NCBI RefSeq assembly: GCF_002127325.2
Contig: NC_035436.2
Coordinates: 81,837,716 to 81,901,715, forward strand
DNA length: 64,000 bases
Origin: Helianthus annuus
Taxonomy: Eukaryota; Streptophyta; Magnoliopsida; Asterales; Asteraceae
Reading direction: 5' to 3'
Part shown: positions 1 to 13,541 of the stretch, piece after piece
Layout: every line of letters begins with the position of its first letter
Position numbering within the stretch: the stretch's first letter is position 1
Notes under the pieces: generated by a model
Seen by the model: the letters and a program-made list of their open reading frames with translations, nothing else
Database searches by the model: none
Told to the model about the DNA's origin: nothing
Position numbers and translations under genes: made by a program

Positions 1-1191
1 AGCACAAGATCCACTACCCAAAAAGTATTTCAAAAATAAATAAATAGATAATGTCCTCGCATTGTTTAGGCGACATTAATTGGGGCTTAGTCTATGTGGG
101 ATAGACTTGATAAACTAGATCGACTCGCACAACTTACGTGGTTATATTTGACAATCATATAATTGTACATACATATATATATAATAAATAATGAGATTAT
201 TTATTGATATATACATACATGTTGTACGGATTATTTTTGCCTGGGTACTATAGCTTCATCTGCTAGTATTGGTGGTTACGACGACCCTGACTTTATGGAT
301 ACCTCTTTGGACTAGTTCATGCACTTTGCGGAAGACGTCCCTGTGGAGGACGATGTTTTAGCCGCACCACTCCTGTTCCACGAAAGCATCATTATTGGCC
401 ATTCCGATGGCGATCATCGCGTAGCGATATTGCCAAATGTTGCGATCCACTTAACTGTTGCTCACTTTATTATAGAGTTATTTAATGACGAGGACGAGAT
501 CCCCACCTTGCAGCTATAGGTTGAGACTCTCTGTAGGGGAATCTGGAGATGGAGCGTCATGCTGACGCAATGCCATCATCACCCCTAGCCTACCATCCAC
601 CATCTATTCCACTACCACCACACCATACCTCACCTATTGACCTTGACATCTTCATTAGAGCACACGTCTTAGCGCTCTAACAGCAGACGAGTGCCTTTCT
701 TGCAGTATTTGTTTTTAAGCTTGGGGAGGAGCGTACCTATCTTCGTAGCCTAATCTTCCCTACCCCTCTCCCATCCCCCTACCCTTAAGGTATTTATTTG
801 CAAGCACTTATGCTTAGGACTATAAGACCCACTCTTGAGGGATATATGAAGACTATGTACTAGCTACGACACTTGAAGACCTTGAAGAACAATGTGGAGA
901 AAAATATTTTGCCACTTTTATATATATATAAACTTGCACGACCGGGGTAATGTAGCCTCGTGCTCTTTTGTTTTCTTCAGAAAACAATGTATCAAGTTGT
1001 CGATGTATATATATAAAAGTTCAGTATTATATTTTCTTTATTTGCACATTGTGCTTTATTCTATGCGTGATTGATTAGTTGTGGATTATTGTTGGGTTGG
1101 ATGGTGTGATGATTAGTATTTTTTTTAGCCGACAATATTTATCATTATTAAATATTTGTCTAACTCGTTCGTTACTTGTGTGTGGAAGACT
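1..1191 (+). mobile_element. Untranslated leader of the Tekay-like gypsy element, with a decayed leader ORF
   Basis: This stretch lies upstream of gag. I find no TGTGACA LTR end and no TGGTATCAGAGC primer site in it, so the 5' LTR and primer site should lie to the left of the window. A 66-codon open stretch at 319-519 is rich in Asp, Glu, Ile and Val, and is followed at 541-800 by Pro/Ser/His-rich sequence with stops. From memory, Asteraceae gypsy elements often carry an acidic then proline-rich ORF ahead of gag, and this looks like a broken one. The rest is AT-rich with no other feature. The assignment to the element rests on position only. Confidence 0.5.
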
Positions 1192-4100
1192 ATGGCACCG
1201 AAACGGAGGAACCTTAGGCGCGACACCTCAGACCCTATGCCTACTACACAGGAAGAACTGAATCAGCTCCTTGAAGAGCGAATCTCGCAAGCAATCGCCC
1301 AATATGAGGCCAACCGCAATGAACACAGTGGCGGATCTGGTGGAACTGGCGGCCAAGGTCAGGGAGGCACATCTGGTGGCAACGCCACAAATGGTAATAG
1401 AAAGTGTTTTTATAACAACTTAAATGTTACATCTCCTATTCTAATCGTGCGTTCTCAGGTTTGTCGTTTATATAATATGTCTATTCAACGTTTCAGGGTG
1501 CACGTACAAACAATTTCTCGACTGCAAGCCTCACAATTATGATGGTACTGGAGGTGCAGTGGCATTTGTACGATGGACAGAGAAAACTGAGTCCACTATC
1601 CGCATGAGCCGATGCACTCCTGAACAGACAGTGGTTTACGCTACAGGGCTATTTTTGGACGAAGCTCTAACTTGGTGGAACCTTCAGGTTCAAACTCTAG
1701 GAGACGTTGCAGCCTACGGGCTAACTTGGGAAGAATTAAAGGAACGCATGAGAGAAAAATATTGTTCTAGAGCTGAGCTGCAAAAGCTGGAGACAGAATT
1801 TTGGCACCTTGAAATGGTAGGTGCCGACGTTTCAGGATACACCCAGAGATTTCATGACTTATCACGAGTGATTCCGTATATGGTCACTCCGGAATTCAAA
1901 AGAGTCGAACGATACATATGGGGTCTTCACCCCGAGATCAGGAGTCTAGTTAGCTCGGCACAACCTACCACCATAACTCAAGCTGTTACCTTAGCAGTGA
2001 GCCTCACTGAGGAGGCAGTGAGAATGGAGAAGATTCCTGCGAAGGGTTCGGAAAAGAAAGAGACTCACGTAGAGTCTACTAGTGGTGGAAAGCGAAAATT
2101 TTCACACTCCAACAAGGGTATGCGTGTGAACAACAACGACGGCACCAATGCTAACAAACGAAGGGAAGTAAATCCACCAAGAGGTGGCAAGGCTTTCACA
2201 GCAACTAACGAAAGTAGGGGTAAAGGCTATTTAGGCACCCTGCCTAAATGCGACAAGTGTAAGTATCATCATGAGGGCCGTTGTGCAAAGTGTGATAAAT
2301 GCGGTAGAATAGGCCACTATAAGGAAACATGCTGGGTAGGAAGGGGAAAAGGAAACACAAACCGTGGAGGAAATGGTAACAACAATCAAGGTAGAAATGA
2401 CAACGGGAATGGAACTGGAAACAGAAATGGAAACAACAATGGCAACAGAAATGGAGCTGGAAAGGGGCAAGGATGCTACAACTGTGGTGACAACGGGCAT
2501 TATAGGAAGGATTGCCCTAAGGAAAACCAGGCTCGTGGGAGAGCTTTTGTGATCGGAGCCCGAGATGCACGACAGGACCCGAACGTTGTTACGGGTACGT
2601 TCCCTATAAACCAACACTTTGCATCCGTTCTATTTGATACTGGCGCAGATTTTAGTTTCATATCTATAGAATTTAAGAATATACTTGGCCTAGATTCGAG
2701 TAAGCTAGATGTCCCGTATTCTATAGAATTGGCGAACGGAAAATTAGTCGAAGCGGATGAGGTTATTAAGGGTTGTACACTCGATCTTGGGGAGCGAAAA
2801 TTTTCTATCGACCTTTTACCCGTTGGGTTGGGTAGTTTTGACGTAGTTGTCGGAATGGATTGGTTGTCCGACAACCGGGCGGAAGTAGTTTGTCATGAGA
2901 AAACTATCCGCATCCCACTGCCAAATGAAGAAACGCTTGTAATTCATGGGGAGAAGCTTGAGACACCCCTACGAATCATTACGTGTATGAAGGCGCAAAA
3001 GTGTCTCCGAAAAGGCTGTATAGCTTTCCTCGCCCACGTAGTCGACAAGGAAACCAAAGAGCCGAAGCTAGAAGACATCCCTGTCGTGAAAGAATTTCCA
3101 GAAGTCTTTCCAGAAGACTTACCTGGACTGCCTCCACAGCGCCAAGTGGAGTTTCGAATTGATTTGTTGCCAGGAGCAGCACCAGTGGCGAAATCACCAT
3201 ATCGGTTAGCTCCGTCAGAAATGCAGGAGTTATCTACTCAACTGCAAGAGTTACTAGATAAAGGGTTCATTAGACCGAGTTTCTCACCTTGGGGAGCTCC
3301 GGTACTATTTGTTAAAAAGAAAGATGGTAGCTTTCGCATGTGTATAGATTATCGGGAATTGAACAAACTTACTATTAAAAACCGTTACCCGCTACCGAGA
3401 ATCGACGACTTGTTCGATCAACTACAAGGCTCAAGTTATTACTCCAAGATTGACTTGAGATTGGGATACCATCAGTTGAGAATACAAGAAGAAAGCGTCC
3501 CCAAGACGGCTTTTAGAACTCGTTACGGACATTACGAGTTTCTCGTTATGCCATTTGGCTTAACAAATGCACCAGCGGTGTTCATGGACCTCATGAACCG
3601 CGTGTGTAAGCCGTATTTGGATAAGTTCGTGATCGTGTTTATTGACGATATCCTAATATATTCACGGTCAAAGGAGGAACACGAACAACATCTAAGAGCT
3701 ATATTGGAGCTTTTAAAGAAGGAACAATTGTACGCGAAGTTTTCTAAATGCGAATTTTGGATTCGCGAGGTGCAATTTCTCGGACACGTGGTGAACGAGA
3801 AAGGAATTCATGTCGATCCGGCTAAGATCGAGGCGATAAAGAACTGGGAAGCGCCTAAGACCCCCACCGAAGTACGACAATTCTTGGGATTAGCAGGCTA
3901 CTACCGAAGATTTATAGAAAATTTCTCAAAAATTGCTCAACCGCTAACGTCCCTACCACAAAAGGATAAGAAATTTGACTGGGGCGAGAAACAAGAGGCG
4001 GCTTTTCAGCTACTGAAAGATAAACTTTGTGACGCACCTATTTTATCCTTACCTGACGGTACCGATGACTTCATGGTCTATTGTGATGCATCGCATCAAG

Positions 4101-5926
4101 GTCTCGGTTGTGTTTTGATGCAACGGGACAAAGTTATCGCGTACGCGTCTCGCCAATTGAAGGTGCATGAGAAAAATTATACCACGCACGATCTTGAGCT
4201 AGGTGCGGTGGTATTCGCGTTAAAGATCTGGCGTCACTACTTATATGGTACTCATTGTACAATCTTTACAGATCACAAGAGCATACAACATATATTTGAT
4301 CAGAAGGACTTGAATATGCGGCAACGACGATGGGTCGAATTATTGAACGACTATGACTGTGAGATAAAGTATCACCCGGGCAAGGCGAACGTCGTGGCGG
4401 ACGCCTTGAGCCGCAAGGAACATGCAAAACCTCTGAGGGTGCGGGCCTTAGAGATGACCATACAAACCAATCTCACCTCTCGGATTCACAATGCTCAACA
4501 AGAAGCGCTTAAACCAGAAAATATACGAGCCGAATTTTTACGAGGAATGGAGGCACAATTGGTGCCAAAGGATGATGGAACACTGTACTTTATGGGACGA
4601 ATTTGGGTTCCATTATTCGGTGACCTACGAACGATTATACTAGACGAGGCTCATAAGTCAAGGTACTCTATACATCCGGGATCGGATAAAATGTACCAAG
4701 ACTTAAAAGGATTTTATTGGTGGCCTAAGCTTAAAAGTGACATTGCTACCTATGTCGGAAAATGCCTTACATGCGCCAAGGTTAAGGCGGAATATCAAAA
4801 GCCTTCAGGATTACTGCAACAACCTGAAATTCCCGAATGGAAATGGGAACAAATCTCGATGGACTTCATTACTAAGTTACCCCGAACCTCAAGAGGTCAC
4901 GACATGATTTGGGTAATTGTTGATCGACTTACAAAGTCCGCACATTTTCTACCGATCAGTGAGAAGGATAGCACTAAGAAACTGGCTGAAATATACCTCA
5001 AAGAGATCGTGGCACGACATGGAGTGCCTGTTTCTATTATAGCGGACCGAGATGGTCGGTTCGTGTCAAGGATATGGCAATCATTTCAAAAGGCCTTTGG
5101 ATCACAACTGAATCTTAGTACGGCCTTTCACCCTCAAACGGACGGCCAAAGTGAACGAACGATACAGACTTTGGAGGACATGTTACGCGCTTGTGTGATA
5201 GATTTGGGTGGAAATTGGGATACCCACTTGCCCTTAGTGGAGTTCTCATACAATAATAGTTATCACACTAGCACTCAGGCCGCCCCGTTTGAAGCTTTGT
5301 ATGGACGAAAGTGTCGATCCCCGCTATGTTGGGCGGAGACCGGGGATAAACAACTCATTGGTCCGGACTTAGTTCAGGAGACCACAGACAAGATCATTCA
5401 AATACGAGACCGTATCAAGGCGGCTCGCGATAGACAAAAGAGCTACGCAGACAAGGGGCGCAAACCATTAGCTTTCGAGGTCGGAGACATGGTATTGTTG
5501 AAGGTCTCGCCTTGGAAGGGCGTAGTAAGGTTTGGTAAACGTGGAAAGCTGAACCCACGCTACATTGGACCTTTCGAAATACTGGAAAAGATCGGAACAG
5601 TTGCTTACAAATTGAAACTACCAGAAGAGCTTAGTAGTGTACACGACACGTTTCACGTGTCTAATCTCAAGAAAAGTCCTACTCAAGAAACGGTCGTCAT
5701 CCCAGCGGACGAGATACACGTTAATGACAAACTCCAATTTACAGAGGAACCGGTTGAGGTTACAGACTGGAAAGTGCACAAGACACGGAGGAGTCGTAGG
5801 AAATTGGTTAAAGTTCGCTGGAACTCGCGTCACGGACCCGAGTATACGTGGGAACGTGAGGATCAAATAAAATCCAAGTACCCTCACCTGTTTCAAGACT
5901 CCCCTGCAACCAGTAACACGACTTGA
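1192..5926 (+). CDS. Ty3/gypsy chromovirus (Tekay-like) gag-pol polyprotein, with one intron
   Basis: Encodes the structural protein and enzymes for retrotransposition. Exon 1 is 1192-1393 and exon 2 is 1497-5926; removing a 103-nt GT-AG intron joins them in phase to give 1543 residues. Visible in order: gag with ALTWW (about residue 120); Cys-rich knuckles near 320-347 and CCHC at about 394-407; protease LFDTGAD with Asp448; reverse transcriptase FIDD with Asp784/785; RNase H Asp931; integrase HHCC zinc region, then Asp1190, Asp1251 and Glu1287 (D-x35-E); and a C-terminal chromodomain at about 1485-1533 ending YPHLF. The chromodomain and long LTR point to the Tekay/Del lineage. There is no stop or frameshift in exon 2, so it may be young. 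One oddity is Leu in DLRLGYHQL, where the other elements here have Ser. The start ATG is the first one in frame with the spliced product (MAPKRR). Confidence 0.9.
1394..1496 (+). other. Putative gag intron (103 nt, phase 1)
   Basis: The donor GTAATAG follows AATG and the acceptor TTTCAG precedes GGTGCACG. The unspliced frame hits a stop before gag resumes. Splicing leaves 202 nt of exon 1, so one base joins GG to make a Gly codon, followed directly by [11 protein letters not shown], the usual start of this gag domain. A second element in the window has a matching intron at 34539-34633. Splicing is inferred from sequence only. Confidence 0.7.
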
Positions 5927-5960
5927 ATTTCGGGATGAAATTCTTCTAACGGGGGGAGAA

Positions 5961-8900
5961 TGTGACAACTGGCAAAAATAATGGTAATTCCGTACAACTT
6001 AAGCACTTGATTTAACGTTTAATTACGTTTATTACGATTTAATTATTGCATGATTAGGTCGTACAAAGTCTAAAAATCATACGACATGGTTAAATATGCT
6101 AAACCATATTGAAATATTCACTGCGTCGCGAGAAAACTGCAAACTATGTTCTAATATGTTGGCAAAATGCTGAAAACACTATTCACCTGAACACACTATT
6201 CATGCCAGCAAGTTCCGAAAACCGTCTGAACGAGCGACGAAGGGCATGAATGCACTTTATAGATAAAATACAAATAAAAATCCCTAATTAGGGACGCCAC
6301 ATACAAAAACATTTTAACTTCCCGGAAAATACATGTACTTAAAAATTCGTCCGAATCGCGCCAAAATGTAACAAAAATAAATTGTCCGCAACACTAAAAT
6401 ACATCATTTTTAGAACTTGGAAATAATATTTTACACCTTAAATAAGCTTGGGGGTATCTGAAACACAAGCTACCGGCACCACGTCGCTATTTGCACAACT
6501 TGTCCGCTTTTGATTCGACGGACTAGTAAACGATATTTTTATCACCCTAACACCTAAACGAAGCATCTAGCGAACTAGTTAACAACATTTTGGCGTCATA
6601 AACGCGTTGAATAAACACCCTAGCATCAATGGTAAATTAAAACCATAGCTCCCGGTATTATACTACAACTTTCGTATATCACCCGATATCGAACCGGCGA
6701 GCGAACTAGTGGTATTTTTACCATCTAAAATTTATACCCACTAAACTAGCAAACTAATTTTACTTTATTTACAACCTTCAACTATCATTAACCACTAATT
6801 ACACTAATTAAACTAACTACCAAAATATCTAGTAAAATTAATCAAATAATCACATATTATATTGTTTTTTTAATAAAATATATAAACATCCACCTCCCAT
6901 ACCTACGACCATACCTCCTCCCTAACACCCTAGATTTTCATAAATCATATGTATGGTGGAAAGATTATGTATTTGACATGAAAAGATGTTTGAATATTAT
7001 AAGAAACTACTCCATACATACACTCACATTTTCACTACAACAAAAAAATTTCAACACCACTTCTTTCTTCCTCTAACTATCGGCCATAACAAGCTCTCAC
7101 AACACTTTCCATTTTCATTCACTAAACATCCCAAATTAAACCCTTTTAAACCATTATAAGTTCATCCAAAATGTATACAAGCATGAAAGGTCATTAAGGA
7201 GTACTTTGGAGCTTTTAAACCTTCACAATTTCCATCCTTCAATCCATTAATCCATTGCAAATTTGTAAGGTCATCTTTTACTATTTTTAAGCTTCTTATA
7301 ATATGTAGTTTACAAAAGTACAAGTTGGCCATCTTGAACATCTTACATAACAAAGCTTAAAAAAAAAAAAAAAAAACTTTAAATACAACTTAAAGCTTAC
7401 AAAAATAAAGTATTTACATGTTGATTAGGTTAACTTTTGTGAGCTAGTTAGTATGAACTTGTTGATTTGTTGAACATGTATGTGATTTTTGTAGAAACTA
7501 AAGACCATGATTTTCACTAAGATTATGTTAAAAAGTGGTCTTAACAAGTTGTTAAAAACGAAGAACAACATTGGTGTTCTTAAGAAATAATATTTTTTTA
7601 AGGATCTTGTTAAGCTAAACATAAAAGTGTCACCATGTGTTTTTTTTTAAAGTGTGTTTAAAAATATACAAAAAGTTCATGAAAATAAGGATATTATTAG
7701 TAGGATCCTTCATGAAAAGTTGATGGAATGAAACTTGGTTTGGATGGATCATGATTAAGGGTGCTAAACATGCTTAAAACGTGTTTTAAAACGTTGGGAA
7801 AACGCCATAGTTTAGGGGAAACTATGGCGAAAATTTTCTAAAATATTAGTCGCGATTAAAAAGAGATTAACGGTGTGATTAACATGGTTAATTGCGATTA
7901 GTAAACTTAATTGTGATTAACGACCCTAATCATGATTATACAAACCCTAATGACGATGGTTAAGTCTTAACCATCCAATAGTTTATATAAACTCAAAAAG
8001 ATATTTTTAAAACATAAAAGTGGGTAAAATTATAAATAAACAATAAATATAATTTTGAAAAATTATATATAAATACTCTATTGGTGTATATTACTTGTAT
8101 ATTGTGTGTATCTATCAATAGTAGGAGGAATACATACCAAAAATAATACATACAATACTTGCAAAATATACACTTACACCATGACGAAAACCTCATGAAT
8201 ATTCGCGAATATAACAACGGTCGCGAACCTTCGCGCTTACAAAAATTATACACTTGTGTGATACCAAAACTCAAGGCGCGAACATCGGACGGCGAATCTC
8301 GAACGACGGACATCGGAAGGCACCTTATGCTTTATCGATGAAACGGACGTGTCGACACCTCGAAAGGTTACTACGACGCTCGACAACTTCGGCACAAAGA
8401 CTTTATTAACCGGTCATTACCACAAGTCTAAAAATGAAATATTTTAGACACTTCATATATATTAACGACAACGGAAACCAGAAAGTTTAACAATGAAAAT
8501 AACACTAAGTATAATTATAAAAGTTTACTTGTATGTTACTTAATACTTAGTGAAATATTACAAAATTCAAGAACATTAAAATTGGGCCAACTTATATAAT
8601 ATTGGGCTAAAACAATTATAAAATGGGCTAAGCCCAATAACTTAAAGTCATGGGCTAGGCCCAATGACAAAATGCAAGAACTAAGCCCAATAACACAAAT
8701 GGTGGGCTAAGACCCAATGAAAAATACATGTATATTTTTTTAAAAATATAATGTAAAAATACATTACAAATACGGTATACCTACACGTATGAATACGGTA
8801 TACGTATACATATGAAATACGCGAATACATAACGATGTACTCATATACACTTGTTAAAGTGTACACTCACAATGAATACCGTACATGTACATTATCATAT

Positions 8901-10266
8901 ATACAATGTTAAAAATAAATATTTTTAACAACTATATCTTAAAAAGATATACATATACATATATATTTGTGAAACAAATATATACCTAAAACAAACCGAT
9001 CATACGTATACATGTGAACGACGTTCACCGAACTTAAAGATATATATTTTTGAGGAATATATATATTTCATACAACAAATATGCGTCGTGCACGGCACAA
9101 AGACGCTATTGGACTCGGTCCACTTATACTTGTACGACACAAGGACTTATACATGCTATACCCGCATATACTCGTGTGAAGCACGGATACTTACAAAGGG
9201 TGATGCCCGTTCTAACACATTATGAACTTAAGAAGTATATATCTATATATACTTTAAACAAACATACTAAACAAATGCCAATATATCTAAAATACACAAG
9301 GGTTCCAAATACAATAATGTTCAAGATGAGCAACGTGTACATAAATTGACATTAACCCAAGTGTCTAATGAGTTAGAGCACTTGTAGGTTATTACGCGCA
9401 AATTGGATACCCGACTTGCTAGCATACATACGGATGCAAATTTGTGAGTTCATGTCCCCCTTTTCTTTTAAACGTTTTTGGTTTTACAACTCTCGGGGGG
9501 AAATACATGTTACTATGGTATGGTTAAGCAACAAAATGAATTAGTAGATCACGTGCGAATAGGCTGATACTTAAAGCACCATTAATCTTGTTTAAGACCA
9601 CGGAACAAAGGGGGTAGATCTATCGGGTACAGGGCGAGCCCCACTCATGGGTCCTTGTGTGGCCACATGGAGTTTCCTTTGTTACCCTCGCCGGGTGGAC
9701 CGGTACTAAATCGCTTACGGGTTGGTGGCTTCCTATGTCGGCACACATATTAATGTCCTAGCTACACATTAATGATCAACATGTTCATTTACGCTTTACA
9801 TACCAGATTTCGATACTTGAACTTTCAAATGTTTTACAGATTCATTTGATGATTACGAACTTAAAACACATGAACTCGCTCAACTTTTGTTGATGTTTTC
9901 AAACTTACATGTATTTCAGGTAACTAAGTGGATCTTGGTGCAACAAATTATGAAGTTTCAAGTTTACTATGAAGACGATGTCATCCGTATTTTGGAGGGT
10001 TTGATCCATATATTCCGTCTTCGAACGGGACATAGGATGCAAAACCTCGTTATTTCAAAAACTTTATTTTGAACAAGTCTTGTTTGTAAAACTTATAAAC
10101 TTATGTCGTCTTTTGCTACAAAACAACTTATGACTTGTATCTTTACATTATGGAATGGATGAACATCGTGTATGTTTTATATCATATAGTTTGTTTACTT
10201 ACATCGTATGCTGTGGAAACCGATCAAGTCACACTACGCGCTTCCGCCTTTGACACGGGTGTGACA
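5961..10266 (+). repeat. 3' LTR of the Tekay-like element (4306 bp)
   Basis: It starts TGTGACAACTGG directly after a polypurine tract (GGGGGGAGAA, 5951-5960) and ends GGGTGTGACA, where copia coding sequence resumes. It is AT-rich with no supported gene. It contains an A19 run near 7358 and several short motifs built on cgtatac between 8760 and 9200. The length fits the long LTRs of Tekay/Del elements. The expected 5-bp target copy would be AGGGA (10267-10271); the partner is outside the window. Confidence 0.8.
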
Positions 10267-13080
10267 AGGGACCTCTATCCTCTTACACCACCTTCATATG
10301 CTTTGGCCTCCGCTTATCAACAAACCCCGGGGCACAACCGACTCGATCATCCTGGCACAACTATTTTAAATTTTTTTTCTAGTCATAATTTCATTCATTG
10401 TAATAAGACTACCAGTCATTCCATTTGTTCTTCTTGTCAAATTGCTAATAGTCAACGGTTACCATTTAATGATTCAAAGTCTATTACTTTTGCTCCCTTG
10501 GATATCGTACATTGTGATTTGTGGACATCCCCGATGATAAGCAAAAGAGGTTATAAATATTACATGGTACTCATTGATAATTTCACCCAACATGTTTGGG
10601 TCTACCCACTCAAATTTAAATTAGAAATGTTTCCTACCTTTGCTAAATTTCACAAACTAATCCACACTCAATTCAACCGTCTCATTAAAACATTTCAATG
10701 CGACTTGGGTGGTGAGTTTGACAATCACACCTTCAAGCACGTTGCCGCTCAACATGGCATGGTTCTCCGATTCTCATGCCCCCAAACCTCACCACAAAAC
10801 AGCAAGGTCGAACGGATGCTACGACGTCTTAACAATATTATCTGTGCACTCCTTACCCATGCCCGTCTTCCACCCACCTTTTGGGTCGAAGCGCTCCACA
10901 CCGCAACCTATCTTCACAATATTCTTCCTACCCCTAAGCTCAACAACCACACCCCGCCCTTTATCACCGACTTCCAACCTATGATCATCTTCGCGTTTTT
11001 GGGTGCGCTTGTTATCCAAACGCCTCCGCTACCCAACCTCATAAACTATTGCCCCGGTCATCCCGATGCATCTTTCTAGGCTACCCGCCTAACTTTCGTG
11101 GGTATCGATGCATGGATCCCCATACCGGGGTCCATATTTCACGTCATGTCGTCTTTGACAAACACAACTTCCCTTCCACCACCATTATCCCGCCCAACGA
11201 TTACCAGTTCCTTGATGATGAGGCCTCCCCTTTCTTCGCCACAACACCCCCAGCCGTACCTACTCACACTACGGTCCAATCACCTTTAACCATCGACCCA
11301 ACCCAACCCATCCCTTCCCCAACCAGCCTTCAACTGCCCAGCCCACTGTTAACCCAATCCAACCTCAGCCGTCTACACCACTACTGTCACCACCTAATTC
11401 ACCACCGGCCCAATCCACTACTAATAATCCACCAAACTGTCACCACATGCACACCAGAACCAAGGCTGGAATTTCAAATCCTAGTCCTAAATTTAATCTT
11501 ACTGCCCCTTCCTCAAACCATGACATCTCACCCATTCCCACATCCCACCTCAAAGCCCTTCTAGATCCTAATTGGCAAACGACCATGAACAACGAATTTA
11601 GTGCTTTGCAGGGAAATCAGACATGGGAATTGGTACCACGACCGGAGGGGGTACCTATTACTCGTTGCATGTGGCTCTTTAGACATAAATTTAAATCGGA
11701 TGGCGCTCTCGAGCGCTACAAAGCTCAGTTAGTGGTCAATGGCAAATCTCAAATGGTTGGAATAGACTGTCATGATACTTTCAGTCTAGTGGTTAAACCC
11801 GCCACCATTTGCACAGTCTTAAGTTTGACGGTCTCTCGGCAATGGCCCATTCACCAACTAGACGTCAAGAATGCTTTCTTGCACGGTAACTTGGAGAAAA
11901 TGGTGTTTATGTATAAGCCTCCGGCCTTTATTGACGGTCAACGTCCTAATCATGTTTGGCGCTTGAAGAAATCTCTATACGGTCTCAAGCAGGCCCCTCG
12001 TGCAAGGTATACTCGCTTTTCGACGCATTTGCTTTCTCATGGATTCCGTAGCAGTATATGTGATTCATCACTATTCATTTACCAATGCGGTACTTCTATG
12101 GCGTATTTACTATTGTATGTTGACGATATCGTCGTGATCGCCTCTGATTCGACTCTTCTAACGTCGATCATCCCTATGCTATCTCGGGAGTTTGCCATGA
12201 CGGACTTAGGTCCTTTGCACCATTTTCTGGGAATCACTGTTATAAGGGACTCTAACAGGTTGTTCTTGTCCCAATCGCAATACGCTCGGGACATCCTATA
12301 CCGAGCAAACATGACCGGTTGTAAACCTTGCGCAATTCCATGTGACAGAGTCTCCAAACTAGGCGCCAATGGTGGGGATCTTCTTGAAGATGGCACTCTC
12401 TACCGCAGTCTGCAGGCGCCCTCCAGTATCTAACATTCACGAGGCTTGATATCAGTTACGCGGTTCAACAGGTTTGTTTATTTATGCATGCCCCACGGGA
12501 GCCACACTTTGCCTTCCTTAAACGGATAATTCGTTACCTTCAGGGCACTATTGGTTTGGGCCTACACTTCTCGGCCTCCTCCACATCATCTCTTATTGCA
12601 TATTCTGATGCGGATTGGGGGGGGGGTTGCCTTGATTCTAGGTGCTCCACATCTGGGTACTGCATTTTCATGGGTGATAATCTGATCTCGTGGTCGTCTA
12701 AACGCCAGCCCACCATTTCACGGTCCAGTGCCAAGGCCGAATACCGTGTCGTTGCTAACGCAGTTGCCGACACCAGCTGGCTTTGAAACCTTCTCCTCGG
12801 ACTACGTGTCCCAATCTTAAAGGCCATTATCATCTACTGTGATAATATATCAACGGTTTATCTTTCGGCAAACCCCATGCAACATCAGCGTACAAAGCAT
12901 GTTGAAATGGACATTCACTTCGTTCGGGAAAAGGTACAAATTGGTCATGTTAAAGTTCTCCATGTGCCCTCCTCATCGCAGTATGCGGATATTTTCACTA
13001 AGGGTCTTCCTCACACGCTTTTTGATGAATTTCGTTCCAGTTTGCACGTTCATCCATATCACGCTTCAACTGCGGGGGAC
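10267..13080 (+). pseudogene. Broken Ty1/copia pol (pre-integrase, integrase, reverse transcriptase, RNase H)
   Basis: The copia order is visible: a GAG-pre-integrase remnant (HNRLDHPG, CSSCQIANSQRLPF); integrase core with HCDLW, CDLGGEF and SKVERM as the D, D and E region (about 10440-10990); CIFLGYP near 11065; reverse transcriptase at 11447-12433 with YVDD (Asp codons 12122-12127); RNase H at about 12484-13083 with AYSDADW and KHVEMDIHFV. The reading frame changes near 11000, 11440 and 12410, and a stop lies at about 12784, so it is dead. Gag and the 5' end are missing because the Tekay-like element is inserted just before the pre-integrase domain; they should lie left of the window. I cannot fix the clade. 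Confidence 0.88.
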
Positions 13081-13250
13081 TATTAGAATATGTAAATATT
13101 ACGTAAATAATATTCACCAATATACTAGGAGATACTTTAGTAGATAATTGTGTATTTGATATTTTCCATATATCTTGTATCTCACCCTATTTAAAGGGTT
13201 GTTATCATTCAATGGTGGACACGAAATATTCTGATAACCATAAACACTTT
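13081..13250 (+). repeat. 3' LTR of the copia element (short, approximate end)
   Basis: A polypurine tract (GCGGGGGAC) ends at 13080 and is followed by TATTAGAATATG, which looks like a mutated TGTTAGAATATG LTR start. A TATA-like CTATTTAAAGG lies near 13188. The right boundary is my estimate, because the 5' LTR is not in the window for comparison. Confidence 0.6.
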
Positions 13251-13541
13251 TAAAACCTAATGTCGGTCTATCTAAGATGCCCCAAACACCTCATCACTAA
13301 ATGTTGGATTTTCAACAAAGTAATGTTACACAATTTCTTGAAGTTGAAGTATCTTAAAAATCAAGTAACGTAGCTTTAGCAGTTTGAACTAGAATGAAGA
13401 CATTGTCTAAAAGTGTGGGATGAATTTGATAGAGAATGATTAACTTGTATGGTATATATAAAAGATGATTGTTATTAAAATATTTTATTATCAAATAATA
13501 CGAGTTGTTGAACTAACATAAAAAATTGGTCACAGTCATGG
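13251..13541. other. Unassigned spacer between copia and the minus LTR element
   Basis: AT-rich sequence with no gene or element end that I recognise. Its last five bases (CATGG, 13537-13541) are the left target-site copy of the next element. Confidence 0.5.

Noticed and set aside
10135..10266. Apparent N-terminus of the copia protein
   Set aside because: This part is the end of the Tekay LTR reading by chance into copia sequence at the insertion junction.
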